The position numbers and the translations under genes were made by a program. Of a stretch of 52,443 nucleotides of DNA, positions 40,521 to 49,405 are shown in pieces; the stretch's first letter is position 1, and each line of letters begins with the position of its first letter. Under the pieces are notes generated by a model. That model saw only the letters and a list, made by a program, of their open reading frames with translations, was not told the DNA's origin and did no database searches. Origin of the DNA: Deinococcus multiflagellatus (GTDB lineage Bacteria; Deinococcota; Deinococci; Deinococcales; Deinococcaceae); contig NZ_JAIQXV010000026.1 in the NCBI RefSeq assembly GCF_020166415.1, forward strand, positions 1 to 52,443. The letters run 5' to 3'.

Positions 40521-40556
40521 CGTCACCCCGCCGAACCGGCGGGGTAACTGCTGACC
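40521..40556 (+). promoter_or_regulatory. SPH element, orphan (TGA)
   Basis: Eight-bp stem ACCCCGCC / GGCGGGGT, then AA and nine bases to TGA 40557. The GHKL gene starts 80 bases further with its own AGGAG. Confidence 0.6.
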
Positions 40557-40638
40557 TGAACGGTGCGCGGACGTTGAGAGCAGGCGCACCTCCCGCCCCG
40601 CTCAGAGACGCCGCGCGTCCCGCCTTTCAGGAGATCCC

Positions 40639-42372
40639 GTGACCCTACCTTTGCCCATGACTGTCACTCCTCGTCTCGGACCCGCACTGCTGCGTGAAAT
40701 CCCCCGGTTTTTCGGGGGTTTTGGCGCGACGCTGCAAGAACTGCTGCAAAACGCCCTGCGCGCTGGGGCCACGGAGATCGACTTCACCCTGGACGGGTTG
40801 ACCCTGACCGTGACCGACAACGGCTGCGGCCTGGCGGACCCCCAGGTGCTGCTCACGGCGGCCGAGAGTGGCTGGGGCGCGGAGGTAGTGGAACCCGCCG
40901 GGCTGGGGGCGCTCTCGGTGCTGAACCCCGAGTTCGCGGCGGCCGTGACCTACCGCTCGCGGGGGTGGCGGTTCACCCTGACCCCCGACGACTTCGCCCA
41001 GGGCCACCCGGTGCCGGTGGAGGGCGCGCCCCCCATCGCCGGCTTTCAGGTGACCGTAACGCTGCGCCGGGCGCGCACGCTTCCGGAGGTTCAGCGTGAT
41101 CTGGTGGCCCGGCGGGGCTACGCGCCAGTCACGGTGCGCCTCAACGGCGACCCCCTACCGCCCCTGACCCCCAGTGGCACCCGGCTGGAGACGCCCGCCG
41201 GACCGCTCTACCTGGAGTCTTCCACCTCTGGCCGGGAGCCCAGGGCCATCTGGGAGCATTTTCCCCTGGGGGCCGGGGCCCTGAAGGCCCGGCTTCAGGC
41301 GGTCGGCAGCCCTGTGGTGCAGGCCCTTCTCGACCAGGCGAGCTTCACGCTGCAGCTCGACCCCGCCTGCGGCGTGCGCCCCAAGTTGCCCGACCGCAAT
41401 GCCCTCCTCGACGATGAGGCCCTCCTGCGGGCCGCCCAGGGCGTCGCCCACGTCTTGCACAGGTACGTGGAGGAGCAGCTGCGCGCGGCCATTCCCGCCC
41501 TGGGGGCCGACGTACTGCGCGAGACCGACCTGCGCGCCACCGGGCTGGCCAGCCACGGCGGGCTGCTCTCCGCTTTCCTCCAGGCGGAAGGCTACGTGCC
41601 CACCACCCTGAGCCGGCCCCAGACCGTGGAGGCGTACATCGGCGAAGACAGCGACGATGACACCCAGCAGGGCTGGACCGACGACTGGATCAAAACCTCG
41701 CTGGGCGTCACATCCGCAGCCGACACGAGCACCCAGGCGCTGCTGGCCCTGCTGCGCGGCCAGGGCCTCGCGGTGCCCTACGGGACGCCTGACCATCCAG
41801 AAGAGGCCGAGTGGCGCGCGGAGGGCCTGACCGTCTTTCGCCGCCTGAGTCCCTGGGACCGCCGCCCCCTGGCGGTGCTGGCCGAGCGGCTGACCCTGGG
41901 GGCTCAGACGGTGCCGGTCGCGGTGCACGCCCAGCCCTCACAGGGGGATTCGGGCCCCATCTGTCTGGTCCTGGGCGGCACGCCAGAAGAGGCCGAGGCC
42001 TACCTCCGCGCCCATCAGGCCGATGTGGGGGGCCTGCTGCTGCTGGCCCTGCTGGACGCGGGCGACCTGCGGGAGTGTGACCTCGCTGGGGAAGATGACA
42101 TCACGGTCACGGCCGCCGATCTGGGTGACGCGCTGCTGGCCTCCTTCATCAGCGCGTTCTTTTCGCAGCGCGCCCAAGCCCAGGAAGAGGTGGAGCGGCT
42201 GGGCGCCAGCGCAGGGCGACTGCGCGCGGCCCGCCACGCCCTCGAAACGGTGGGACAGGCCGAAACGGCTCTTGCGGCCGACCTGCAGGACACCCTGGGC
42301 CTGCTGGAGCGGGAGGAGGCCCAGCGCCGCGCCCGCCGCGAGGTCCTGATTCAGGAGCACCGCCTGGCGTAA
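40639..42372 (+). CDS. GHKL-family ATPase (HSP90/MutL-like fold)
   Basis: 577 residues from GTG 40639, with AGGAG upstream. The Bergerat motifs are in order: LQELLQNALRAGATEIDF with Asn38, LTVTDNGCGLADPQ with the G1 box DNGCG at 60-64, and PAGLGALSVLN with G2. The following 300 residues include an HSP90-like middle segment and a C-terminal coiled coil (ARHALETVGQAETALAADLQ, then LLEREEAQRRARREVL). Similar standalone GHKL proteins occur in defence islands and plasmids, often with effector partners; none is certain here. Two small genes follow closely. Confidence 0.8.
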   Translation: MTLPLPMTVTPRLGPALLREIPRFFGGFGATLQELLQNALRAGATEIDFTLDGLTLTVTDNGCGLADPQVLLTAAESGWGAEVVEPAGLGALSVLNPEFAAAVTYRSRGWRFTLTPDDFAQGHPVPVEGAPPIAGFQVTVTLRRARTLPEVQRDLVARRGYAPVTVRLNGDPLPPLTPSGTRLETPAGPLYLESSTSGREPRAIWEHFPLGAGALKARLQAVGSPVVQALLDQASFTLQLDPACGVRPKLPDRNALLDDEALLRAAQGVAHVLHRYVEEQLRAAIPALGADVLRETDLRATGLASHGGLLSAFLQAEGYVPTTLSRPQTVEAYIGEDSDDDTQQGWTDDWIKTSLGVTSAADTSTQALLALLRGQGLAVPYGTPDHPEEAEWRAEGLTVFRRLSPWDRRPLAVLAERLTLGAQTVPVAVHAQPSQGDSGPICLVLGGTPEEAEAYLRAHQADVGGLLLLALLDAGDLRECDLAGEDDITVTAADLGDALLASFISAFFSQRAQAQEEVERLGASAGRLRAARHALETVGQAETALAADLQDTLGLLEREEAQRRARREVLIQEHRLA

Positions 42373-42448
42373 TGCCTTTTTCCGTTCATTCCCACTGCCC
42401 TGCGCCTTACTTGGTGCAGGGCACCTGCCCTGTTCCTTGGAGCTGACC

Positions 42449-42613
42449 ATGCCTGAACCCCATCCCACCCTGCGCCTCCTGGCCCAGATCCACTTCGGCG
42501 GCGACGTACGCGCCTTGGTGCGGCTGCTGGATGACCTGAACAACGACACCCTGCGTGACGCCCGCACCGAGCGCCACCACGCCTGGCCTCAGGCCCAGCC
42601 TCCGCAGCTGTGA
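42449..42613 (+). CDS. Small protein, 54 aa
   Basis: ATG 42449 with GGAG six bases upstream; MPEPHPTLRLLAQIHFGGDV then RALVRLLDDLNNDTLRDART. Its stop overlaps the next GTG, so it belongs to the GHKL operon. Too short for a family call. Confidence 0.55.
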   Translation: MPEPHPTLRLLAQIHFGGDVRALVRLLDDLNNDTLRDARTERHHAWPQAQPPQL

Positions 42614-42972
42614 GTGACGCCTCACCGTCTCTGGAAGAGCGCTGGGCACAGCAGTTTCCAGGGCCAGCGGTGCCCGCGCCTCTGCCACTGACCTTCAGCC
42701 TTTGGTCGGCGCGCGAGCAGGTTCTGCGCGAGCTGCGCGCCGACCTCGGCCGCCTCACCCAGGTCCGGACCGCCTACAGGGCCTTTCGCCAGGCCCAGTC
42801 AGGGGCAGCCTGCGCAGCACGGGCCCAGCGACTGGTGTTGGAAGCGCAAGCGCGTGACCACTTCTTTGAGGCCTGCGCGCACACCCAGCCGGTGGTCGCG
42901 CGGCATGTACCGGCATCCCAGGGCTGGGACACGGCCCGCGCGGTGGCCGTGCGCCTCGGAGAAGGTGCCTGA
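42610..42972 (+). CDS. Hypothetical protein, 120 aa
   Basis: GTG 42610 overlaps the previous stop (GTGA). Helical, Ala/Arg-rich (SLWSAREQVLRELRADLGRL, then QVRTAYRAFRQAQSGAACAA), ending RAVAVRLGEGA. No family recognised. Part of the GHKL gene group by spacing. Confidence 0.55.
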   Translation: MSDASPSLEERWAQQFPGPAVPAPLPLTFSLWSAREQVLRELRADLGRLTQVRTAYRAFRQAQSGAACAARAQRLVLEAQARDHFFEACAHTQPVVARHVPASQGWDTARAVAVRLGEGA

Positions 42973-43058
42973 CCGGGCGCTGATACGGCCACCTCAAGTT
43001 GGCCCCAGCTGGGAGAGAACGCGCTGATGCTGAAACCCAAAAGACCCTGGAGGCAACG

Positions 43059-43635
43059 ATGACTGTCCACTGCGCACCCATTCCGATTCCTAAACTGAAC
43101 GCCTGGCCCCTGCCGGCTGGCCTGCACGCCCGCCTCACGTGCGCGCACGGCTGGACGCCCGCTTTCCTTGCTGGCGTGGAGCGCGAGTACCGCCGCTTCG
43201 TGTACCTGGCCACCCTCGGGCAGGCGGTGACCCCGTCCCAGACCGTGGACGAGGTGTGGCACGCCCACATTCTCTTCACGCGCAACTACGCGGCCTTAAG
43301 GTTGGTGCTTCCCGCTCACTTCCACCACGAGCCGGGCACGGGTCGGGGTGCAGTACGCCAGTACCCTGGCCGCTTACGCCCTGGCCGCACGTCCCATCCA
43401 GCCTGATTTCTGGCCGTGCTGTCTCTGGGCCTGCTCACCTTCGTCACCTGTGCTGCTGGTGATGACGGTGACAGCCCTCTTGGCGCTGGGCATGGGTTGG
43501 TCGGGGGCGCAGGCTCAGTTCGAAGTGGCCACCACCCGCCGCGACGGTGGCGGCGGCTCTAGGTGTGGCGGCCCGATAACCGCGGGTGGGGGCGGTGACG
43601 GCGGTTCCTGCGGTGGTGGGGGCTGCGGGTCCTGA
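43059..43635 (+). pseudogene. Glycine-rich domain (GRDP/TIGR04222-like) gene with frameshift
   Basis: ATG 43059 has GGAGG five bases upstream. The first frame (to 43406) gives VEREYRRFVYLATLGQAVTP then SQTVDEVWHAHILFTRNYAA and HHEPGTGRG, the WHxH signature. The second frame (43342-43635) continues where the first should: YASTLAAYALAARPIQPDFW, a membrane segment (LLVMTVTALLALGMGW) and a C-terminal GGGGDGGSCGGGGCGS. Together they form one family-typical protein broken by a small deletion near 43341-43350. It could be a real lesion, programmed frameshifting or a sequence error. Confidence 0.7.
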
Positions 43636-43698
43636 GGCGCGGTGCAGGGAAGCGCTGACGCTCAGATGGGCTTCGGCCCGTCCCACACTGCGGCTGGT

Positions 43699-44721
43699 TC
43701 AGGTGTCGGTCACCTGCTCGTCTGAACCAGGAAAGGTAACCTGAATGCCGAAAAAGTGGCGGCTGACCCGCTCTGGCAGATCCGTCAGGGGCCAGAAGGC
43801 CGCGCGCCCATCTGGGAACCACACGACCCCCCACCCATCCTCCATGGTGAACGCCGTGTCGGCCAGAGCATCTCGGTCGTCACTCAAGGTGAACTGAACG
43901 CCCTTCTCAAGCGAAAGGGCGTATTGCACGGCCGTGCCCTGCCCACCAGTCACCACCTCGCCAGGCGCAAGGTTCTGCTGGAGCCAGAGAGCGAAGGCCA
44001 CCAGGACAGCCTCCATCCCGATGGGCAGGGGCAACGTCCAATCATCGGGCAGGGCGCGGCGGTTGATGCGCAGTGTCTGTGGATAGCGAATCAGTTCATC
44101 CGCGCTCAGGGCCAGTGCTTCAAACGTATCCTCAATCTCCTCCACTTCGCCCTCGTCTAGAGAAGAGGCAGGGGCGACCAGCGCAGGATGGACACGCCGC
44201 ACCGCCTGGTCAATTTCAAAGGTGGCCGACATCAGCATGGCGGCCGTCCGCACCACGTGCTGCTGCTGGGCAGGCAGACGGTCAAACACCTCATCGGCGC
44301 GCTGCTGCTCTTCTGGCCGCACCGGCTGTGAGAGTGTGCTGCCTTCGTGTGCTAGGGCGTTGCGGGCTTGACGTTGAGGTCGCAAGAGTCGGCGTGTTTC
44401 GGCGTCCAGCAGAGGGAAGCTCAGATGCCCGTCGAGTGCGTCAAGGAACCCTTGGACTTTGTCCCCCCTCGGCGCCTGAAAGCCAGGCATGAGCGCCTCG
44501 CAGAGCCGCTTGAGATAGATCTCGAACCCCTCATTGAGTTCTTTGAAGGCACTCTCGGCGGAGCGGGACAGCCGCTGAGCCTTTTTCGGTTCTGTTAGAG
44601 GCGTGAAGAGGGCCCACCAATGCATGTACAAGCGCATTGAGGCCAGGGCCGCTGGGGTCAAACCGTTCTGGTCGGCATCGAAAGAGGCAGAAGGCACAGC
44701 TCGCAGCGTAACGCGGGTCAA
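43699..44721 (-). CDS. HEPN-like protein with Rx4H motif
   Basis: 340 residues. Residues about 50-130 are all-helical (SAESAFKELNEGFEIYLKRL, then QGFLDALDGHLSFPLLDAET) and end with RQARNALAHEG, whose Arg120 and His125 form the R-x4-H motif of HEPN ribonuclease domains. The rest is mixed alpha/beta with an acidic patch (DEGEVEEIEDTFEALALSAD) and a strand-rich C-terminus. HEPN proteins are common toxins and abortive-infection RNases; no MNT-type antitoxin gene is adjacent, so the role is inference. It is divergent from the lipase gene. Confidence 0.65.
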   Translation of the reverse strand: MTRVTLRAVPSASFDADQNGLTPAALASMRLYMHWWALFTPLTEPKKAQRLSRSAESAFKELNEGFEIYLKRLCEALMPGFQAPRGDKVQGFLDALDGHLSFPLLDAETRRLLRPQRQARNALAHEGSTLSQPVRPEEQQRADEVFDRLPAQQQHVVRTAAMLMSATFEIDQAVRRVHPALVAPASSLDEGEVEEIEDTFEALALSADELIRYPQTLRINRRALPDDWTLPLPIGMEAVLVAFALWLQQNLAPGEVVTGGQGTAVQYALSLEKGVQFTLSDDRDALADTAFTMEDGWGVVWFPDGRAAFWPLTDLPERVSRHFFGIQVTFPGSDEQVTDT

Positions 44722-44841
44722 ATGCTGGCCACGCCGAGTACTGGTGAGCCTGCCTCAAAATTGACAGTTGCTCAAGGTTGCCTGCCGCATTTGCGCCTCC
44801 GAGCTGACTGGCCGTCCGGTACCCTGAAGGCAGGAGCCCCT

Positions 44842-46890
44842 ATGCTGGAGACCCAAGCCCGCCGTCCTGCCTCCATCACCGCCACCCAGACGGCCCCCAG
44901 CAAGGCCGCCACGCCAGCGGCGGTCAAGCCCGCGGCAGCCCTCCCTGCGTACGTTCAGGCCGAAATTCAGCGCAACGCGGCCAAAATCAAAGGGATGGCG
45001 GGCCGGTCCAACCAGATCGCCCTCTTTCTGGACGAATGGATTGAGAAGCGCACCCGCCAACTCCTTATGGATCAGACGGTCAAAGCCAATCTGGGCGAGC
45101 ACGGCGCGGCCATTCCCGACTGGGCCGATGGGGCCAGCAATGGCGTCGCGGGCACCCTGCTCGGCGCGGCCGCTGCGCAGGACATTACCAGTGGCGTGAC
45201 CCGCCGCCTGACCAGCACCCGGTATTCCGCAAGTGAAATCACCATCGGCAATCTGGCTGGCGCGTACCAAGCACGAGACACGCTGGGCAGCGCCGCCACC
45301 AGCCATGACGTGACCATCCTCAAGGGCATGCTGGGGGCCATTCCGGCCAAGGACCGCCACGCGGTGGCGGCCGCGTACGCCAAACAGAACGGCGGCAAAA
45401 CGCTCAGTGCCACCCTGGGCGAACTGATCCGCGATGCCAACCAACGCGGTCCCTTGATGGCCTTGCTGCCGCCACCGGTCAGTGAGGAAACCCTGACTCT
45501 GGACGCCTTTTTAGAGCAGATTTCTGTTGGCCTCGTCTACAGCAACCAGACGGCCGAGGAGATGAACAGCGACACCTTTGACGAGCGGCGCCACAGCAAC
45601 CCAGCCGCTGTGCTGAAACACTTCGGCTTCAAGGCTGGTCCGCTGATTCTGGGCCGCTGGGGTTTTCAGATGCGCACCTTCATGCCCATTCCAGGGAAAG
45701 CCAAGTGGGCGCACCCCATCGTCTCCTTCCGGGGCACGGAGGGCGTCAAGTATGACCCCCTGGGCGACAATGCCGCGAAGGCCGCCAAAGCCAAGGGCGG
45801 CTCGGTTGCCGAGCAGGCGCAGGCCCGGCGGGAGGGGATTGAGGGGACGGTCGACACCATCATGGGCGACCTCTCGCCCAAGCAGGTGGGCTGGTACCAC
45901 GTGCAACCGAACGAAGACCTGATTCTGGCGAATTTGCAACGACTCAAGGGCAAAGCTGTTTCAACCGGCCACAGCTTAGGGGGCGCTATTGCCCAGCTGG
46001 TTCCGGCCCTGCATCCGGAGTACTTCGACTCAGTGGTGACCTTTCAGGCCGCGAACATCGACAAGGCGGAAGTCGCCAAAATGCGGCAGCACAATGTGGG
46101 GGAAGGCAAGGCCGACCCCGTGCTGGCCCGACATTACCGGGTGGAAGGCGACATCGTCCCCACCGCCGGGCAGCAAGCCCTGGATGGGCAGATCACCTAC
46201 TTTGACCGGGTGAGCCGGGACAAAGGCACGCAGGAGCCGTTTGGCAACAGTGCGCTGGAGAACATCGCCTCCGGGCACGTCACCCCGATGCTGAGCACCT
46301 ACATCCGGGGCCAGAAGAGCCTCAGTGAGGACCTGCAGGTGATTGCCGACCAGGGCCTCCGGGACGAAGCGACGCTCAGTGCCAAGCCTGGGGAAAAGCT
46401 GCAGGACGTCAAAACGGTCTTTGCCGGCAACTACAGCACGGCGCAGGACCCGCGCATCCAGGCGGAGAACAAGCGGCAGACCCTGGCCAACAATGTCAAC
46501 CTCTATCCAGGCACCGACCTGTTCGAGGCCACCGTCTACGCCAACATCGCCTACAACACGCTGCTGTCACACGTAGAGAACCTGGCGGCAGACAAGAGTA
46601 TCAAGACGCTCGCCGAGTTCAAGAAACGGGTGAACGAGCTGATGGCGGGGTCGGCTCCGTTGCCCCTTGATCCGGATGATGTGGCGCTGAGCAAGGTGCT
46701 GAAGATGGATCACTACGAAACGGACTACGAGGCCCGGCCCATGTCCACGGGCTACGGCATGCCGATCTTCCCGAAAAAGGCCACGCCGATTGAGACCTAC
46801 TTCCGCCAGGGCGTGCGAGTCCCCGCAACCGTCGAGGAACAGGTGCGAAACCAGTTGGAAACGATCTGGAAGTCGTGGAGGGGACAATGA
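44842..46890 (+). CDS. Lipase class 3-like protein, possible effector
   Basis: 682 residues from ATG 44842 with AGGAG upstream (the frame opens at 44722 without a site). The nucleophile elbow is VSTGHSLGGAIAQLVPALHP with Ser378; later ARHYRVEGDIVPTAGQQ offers an Asp. The N-terminal 250 residues are Ala/Thr-rich and helical with SDVTILKGMLGAIP-type segments, and no signal peptide is seen. The C-terminal part contains AEFKKRVNELMAGSAPLPLD. Two tandem paralogous lipoproteins follow, the layout of phospholipase effectors with duplicated immunity genes. An exported toxin or eCIS-type payload is possible; the delivery system is not in the window. Confidence 0.75.
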   Translation: MLETQARRPASITATQTAPSKAATPAAVKPAAALPAYVQAEIQRNAAKIKGMAGRSNQIALFLDEWIEKRTRQLLMDQTVKANLGEHGAAIPDWADGASNGVAGTLLGAAAAQDITSGVTRRLTSTRYSASEITIGNLAGAYQARDTLGSAATSHDVTILKGMLGAIPAKDRHAVAAAYAKQNGGKTLSATLGELIRDANQRGPLMALLPPPVSEETLTLDAFLEQISVGLVYSNQTAEEMNSDTFDERRHSNPAAVLKHFGFKAGPLILGRWGFQMRTFMPIPGKAKWAHPIVSFRGTEGVKYDPLGDNAAKAAKAKGGSVAEQAQARREGIEGTVDTIMGDLSPKQVGWYHVQPNEDLILANLQRLKGKAVSTGHSLGGAIAQLVPALHPEYFDSVVTFQAANIDKAEVAKMRQHNVGEGKADPVLARHYRVEGDIVPTAGQQALDGQITYFDRVSRDKGTQEPFGNSALENIASGHVTPMLSTYIRGQKSLSEDLQVIADQGLRDEATLSAKPGEKLQDVKTVFAGNYSTAQDPRIQAENKRQTLANNVNLYPGTDLFEATVYANIAYNTLLSHVENLAADKSIKTLAEFKKRVNELMAGSAPLPLDPDDVALSKVLKMDHYETDYEARPMSTGYGMPIFPKKATPIETYFRQGVRVPATVEEQVRNQLETIWKSWRGQ

Positions 46891-47357
46891 AACGCCTCAT
46901 CCTGCTGGCCCTGGCACTGATGGCTTGCCGCCCCGCTCCCGCCGAGACCCTTCAACAGACCAAAGGAAGTGCCCTCCTGACCCCTGAGCAGCTCAACCAG
47001 CTGATCCTTGACCGCCTTGCTCAAAGTGATTTTCAGCAGATTGACCGGGTTAAGTTTTATGGCCCTGGGTCAGACCAGGAAGGAACGCGGTCGTATGTGT
47101 CCAAGCTGTCCCGGGACGAGGTTCTGGGGATTTTCGCTGAGATGATTGAGCCACATGTGGTCGACATGCGCTGGGCCGAAGATTATGGGCAATTCCACGG
47201 CACCTTCCGTGTCAAGAGCGACCCGAAGATGCTCTTCGGCCTGGCCGTCAGTTTCATCAAGGAAAAGACCGATACGTTCAAAGCGGCACCTGAAATCCTG
47301 AAGGAGAACCAGAGCGACATTGTGTACACGCCGCCTGTCGTTTGGGACGAGCCCTGA
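46887..47357 (+). CDS. Lipoprotein A of a tandem pair
   Basis: 156 residues; ATG 46887 overlaps the lipase stop, with GGAGG upstream. MKRLILLALALMACRPAPAE is a lipoprotein signal with lipobox LMAC. The mature protein shares long stretches with the next gene (LTPEQLNQLILDRLAQSDFQ, then SKLSRDEVLGIFAEMIEPHV and RVKSDPKMLFGLAVSFIKEK). Its coupling to the lipase suggests a membrane-anchored partner or immunity protein. No family name is recognised. Confidence 0.7.
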   Translation: MKRLILLALALMACRPAPAETLQQTKGSALLTPEQLNQLILDRLAQSDFQQIDRVKFYGPGSDQEGTRSYVSKLSRDEVLGIFAEMIEPHVVDMRWAEDYGQFHGTFRVKSDPKMLFGLAVSFIKEKTDTFKAAPEILKENQSDIVYTPPVVWDEP

Positions 47358-47361
47358 GACA

Positions 47362-47835
47362 GTGAGGCTGGCCGCCTTGTGGTTGACGGCCCTGCTGAGC
47401 GCTTGCCAGCCGGGTCCTGCTGAGAGCAGAGCAGACGCACTGAAGCCAGCTCTGCTCTCCCCGGAGCAGCTCAACCAGTTGATCCTTGATCGCCTCTCGC
47501 AGAGCGACTTTAAGGAAATTGACGGCGCACGGTTTTACGGCCGGGGGGCCGAAGAGGATGGAAGCCGTGACTATGCGTCCAAGTTGTCCCGGGATGAAGT
47601 GCTGGGCATCCTGTCAGACCTGATTGAGCCCCATGTGGTTGAGTTGCGCTGGGCCGATGATTATGGGCAATACCATGGGGGTTTTCGGGTCAAGAGTGAC
47701 CCAAGAATGGTCTTGGGTTTGTCCACCAGCCTGGTCAAAATGAAGACCGATACGTTCAAAGACGCACCAGAGATTCTCAAGACCTATCAGAGCGACGTGC
47801 TTTACACGCCGCCCAGCGTCTGGGAAGAGCCCTGA
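47362..47835 (+). CDS. Lipoprotein B, tandem paralogue of A
   Basis: 157 residues from GTG 47362, four bases after the previous stop; the frame opens earlier but only this start gives the signal VRLAALWLTALLSACQPGPA with lipobox LSAC. It shares the LSPEQLNQLILDRLSQSDFK, LSRDEVLGILSDLIEPHVVE and VKSDPRMVLGLSTSLVKMKT stretches with protein A. Tandem duplication of candidate immunity genes is typical where related effectors vary. Function is inferred from context only. Confidence 0.7.
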   Translation: MRLAALWLTALLSACQPGPAESRADALKPALLSPEQLNQLILDRLSQSDFKEIDGARFYGRGAEEDGSRDYASKLSRDEVLGILSDLIEPHVVELRWADDYGQYHGGFRVKSDPRMVLGLSTSLVKMKTDTFKDAPEILKTYQSDVLYTPPSVWEEP

Positions 47836-47857
47836 GCCGCCCGCTCTCCTGGACCCC

Positions 47858-48961
47858 ATGGCTGCCGACCGACCTGCTCTTGCCCCGAGTGAATTGACCG
47901 CGCCGGTCTCCGCTCAGCGTCACCCCCGCACCCTGCCGGCCCTGAACGGCACCCTCAACCTGACGGGACGCACCGTGGTGTTGTTACTGGACGCCAACGT
48001 CATCATGCGCGACCTTCACGCGGCCGTGACCCGCGGCCCGGAAGATCCGCCCTCCGCCCTGTTTGAACTGCTGGGTGCGCCGCACGGTCGCCTGGTCATG
48101 TCGGCGGGGGACGTGGCGTTAGTGGGCGGCGTCACGCGCCTGGAGCGCAATATCTACGACAAGTTTCCGGCCCATGCCGAGGCCATGGTGGCCCTCTGGG
48201 CAGCGGAGGTGCAGCCTCGGCTGCTGTTCCTTGACCCGGCCGGACTGCCGGACACGCCGCTGAGTGCCGAGGTGCGCCGCCCGGAGCGTGACCCTGATGA
48301 CGCTGACCTGGCGCTGCTGGGCTGGGTTCTGGACGCGGACGGTCTGCTGACCTACGACAAGAAGGCCTTCGGGGGTCTGATCACCACGCTGGAAGGCAAG
48401 GGCACGCGTGGTCACGGCATGTACTTGTGCGCCTTCCGCGACGACCTGCGCGTCGAGCAGGTAGTGGCCTGGATGGTGGGGGTACCCATCACGGCGCTGG
48501 CCACCGCCGCCCTGAGCATGAGCGAATCCCTCAAGAAATACGGGATTACGTCGCGCATGCAGGGCGTGCTTGCGCTGGGCCTGGCCGGGGTGCTGGCCCT
48601 CTGGCCGCAGGGACGGGCCGCTGCTGGGCGGGCGGCGATGGCGTACGGCACGTTCGCCTTCAACCTCATGCCAACCCTGGAGGTCACCCAGCAGATCCAG
48701 GACGCCCGGGCGCGCGTCAGGCCTGAGTGGCCGGCCACCGAGGACCCCGTGGTGCGGTGTGCCCGGCTGCTCGTGCGGAGGCGAGGCACCCTGACCTGCA
48801 CGGAACTGCGGCAGCATCTGGGGCTGCGCCTGACGGCCGGAGAACTGTTCGCTCGGCTTCAGGCCCAGCCGGGCCTCTTTGACCTGCATCCTGGCCGGCG
48901 CTGGAGCATTCGTGGGACGCGTTCTCCTGAGCAACAGGCCCTCCCTACGCCTTCGCCCTGA
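47858..48961 (+). CDS. PIN-domain protein with membrane segments
   Basis: 367 residues. VVLLLDANVIMRDLHAAV gives Asp45; VTRLERNIYDKFP supplies Glu96; DPDDADLALLGWVLDADGLL holds Asp148 and Asp160, the acidic quartet of PIN nucleases. The middle region has two hydrophobic segments (about 205-220 and 233-247). A C-terminal helical domain (VRCARLLVRRRGTLTCTELR) could be a winged helix. PIN domains are usually RNases, as in VapC toxins, but this is much longer and shows no antitoxin partner. Confidence 0.7.
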   Translation: MAADRPALAPSELTAPVSAQRHPRTLPALNGTLNLTGRTVVLLLDANVIMRDLHAAVTRGPEDPPSALFELLGAPHGRLVMSAGDVALVGGVTRLERNIYDKFPAHAEAMVALWAAEVQPRLLFLDPAGLPDTPLSAEVRRPERDPDDADLALLGWVLDADGLLTYDKKAFGGLITTLEGKGTRGHGMYLCAFRDDLRVEQVVAWMVGVPITALATAALSMSESLKKYGITSRMQGVLALGLAGVLALWPQGRAAAGRAAMAYGTFAFNLMPTLEVTQQIQDARARVRPEWPATEDPVVRCARLLVRRRGTLTCTELRQHLGLRLTAGELFARLQAQPGLFDLHPGRRWSIRGTRSPEQQALPTPSP

Positions 48962-49085
48962 AGTGGCTGTGGTTCCCGGGCGGCACTTCCTTGCTTCCTG
49001 ACCCAACCTCCAGCAGGTCTTCACCTCCCTCAAAGGGAACTCTGGCCGCACACCCCACATACTGGAGAAAGAAGGAGGTGAATCT

Positions 49086-49307
49086 ATGATGACCCTGGCT
49101 CTTTCCGCCCCTGGCGTGGTCTCCACGGCCCCAACCAACTCGTATCTTGCGTCCGAGTTGAAGATTGCGGGCAACGTGGTGGCCGCCGGCGCAGGCAGTG
49201 TGGCCCTAGGCCTGCTGGCCCTCACCGTCGCGCCCTGCGCCGCCGCTGTCTCCCTCGGCACCCTGGCCCTTTTCGCCGTGCTGAGCGTCCCTGCATTCCG
49301 CCGCTGA
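49086..49307 (+). CDS. Small hydrophobic protein, 73 aa
   Basis: Strong AAGGAGGTG five bases before the ATGATG start. The C-terminal two thirds are hydrophobic (IAGNVVAAGAGSVALGLLAL, then APCAAAVSLGTLALFAVLSV), with two membrane helices and a final PAFRR. The Ala/Gly-rich sequence recalls bacteriocin-like or stress membrane peptides, but nothing is certain. The 124 bases upstream hold no gene. Confidence 0.55.
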   Translation: MMTLALSAPGVVSTAPTNSYLASELKIAGNVVAAGAGSVALGLLALTVAPCAAAVSLGTLALFAVLSVPAFRR

Positions 49308-49358
49308 CCGACAGCGGATCAACTGATTGACGTCGATCACGGCGGCCGCACGCGTCAT

Positions 49359-49378
49359 GGCGAAGGTCGCCTTTTTCT
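49359..49378 (+). terminator. Intrinsic terminator
   Basis: GGCGA pairs with TCGCC around AGG, followed by TTTTTCTT. Short stem, good T tract. Confidence 0.55.
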
Positions 49379-49405
49379 TGATGTCTTACCGTTTATCCTC
49401 GGGCG

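Noticed and set aside
42999..43058. Upstream extension of the glycine-rich domain gene from 42999
   Set aside because: ATG 43059 has an ideal GGAGG; the longer N-terminus is Arg/Ala-rich and has no site.
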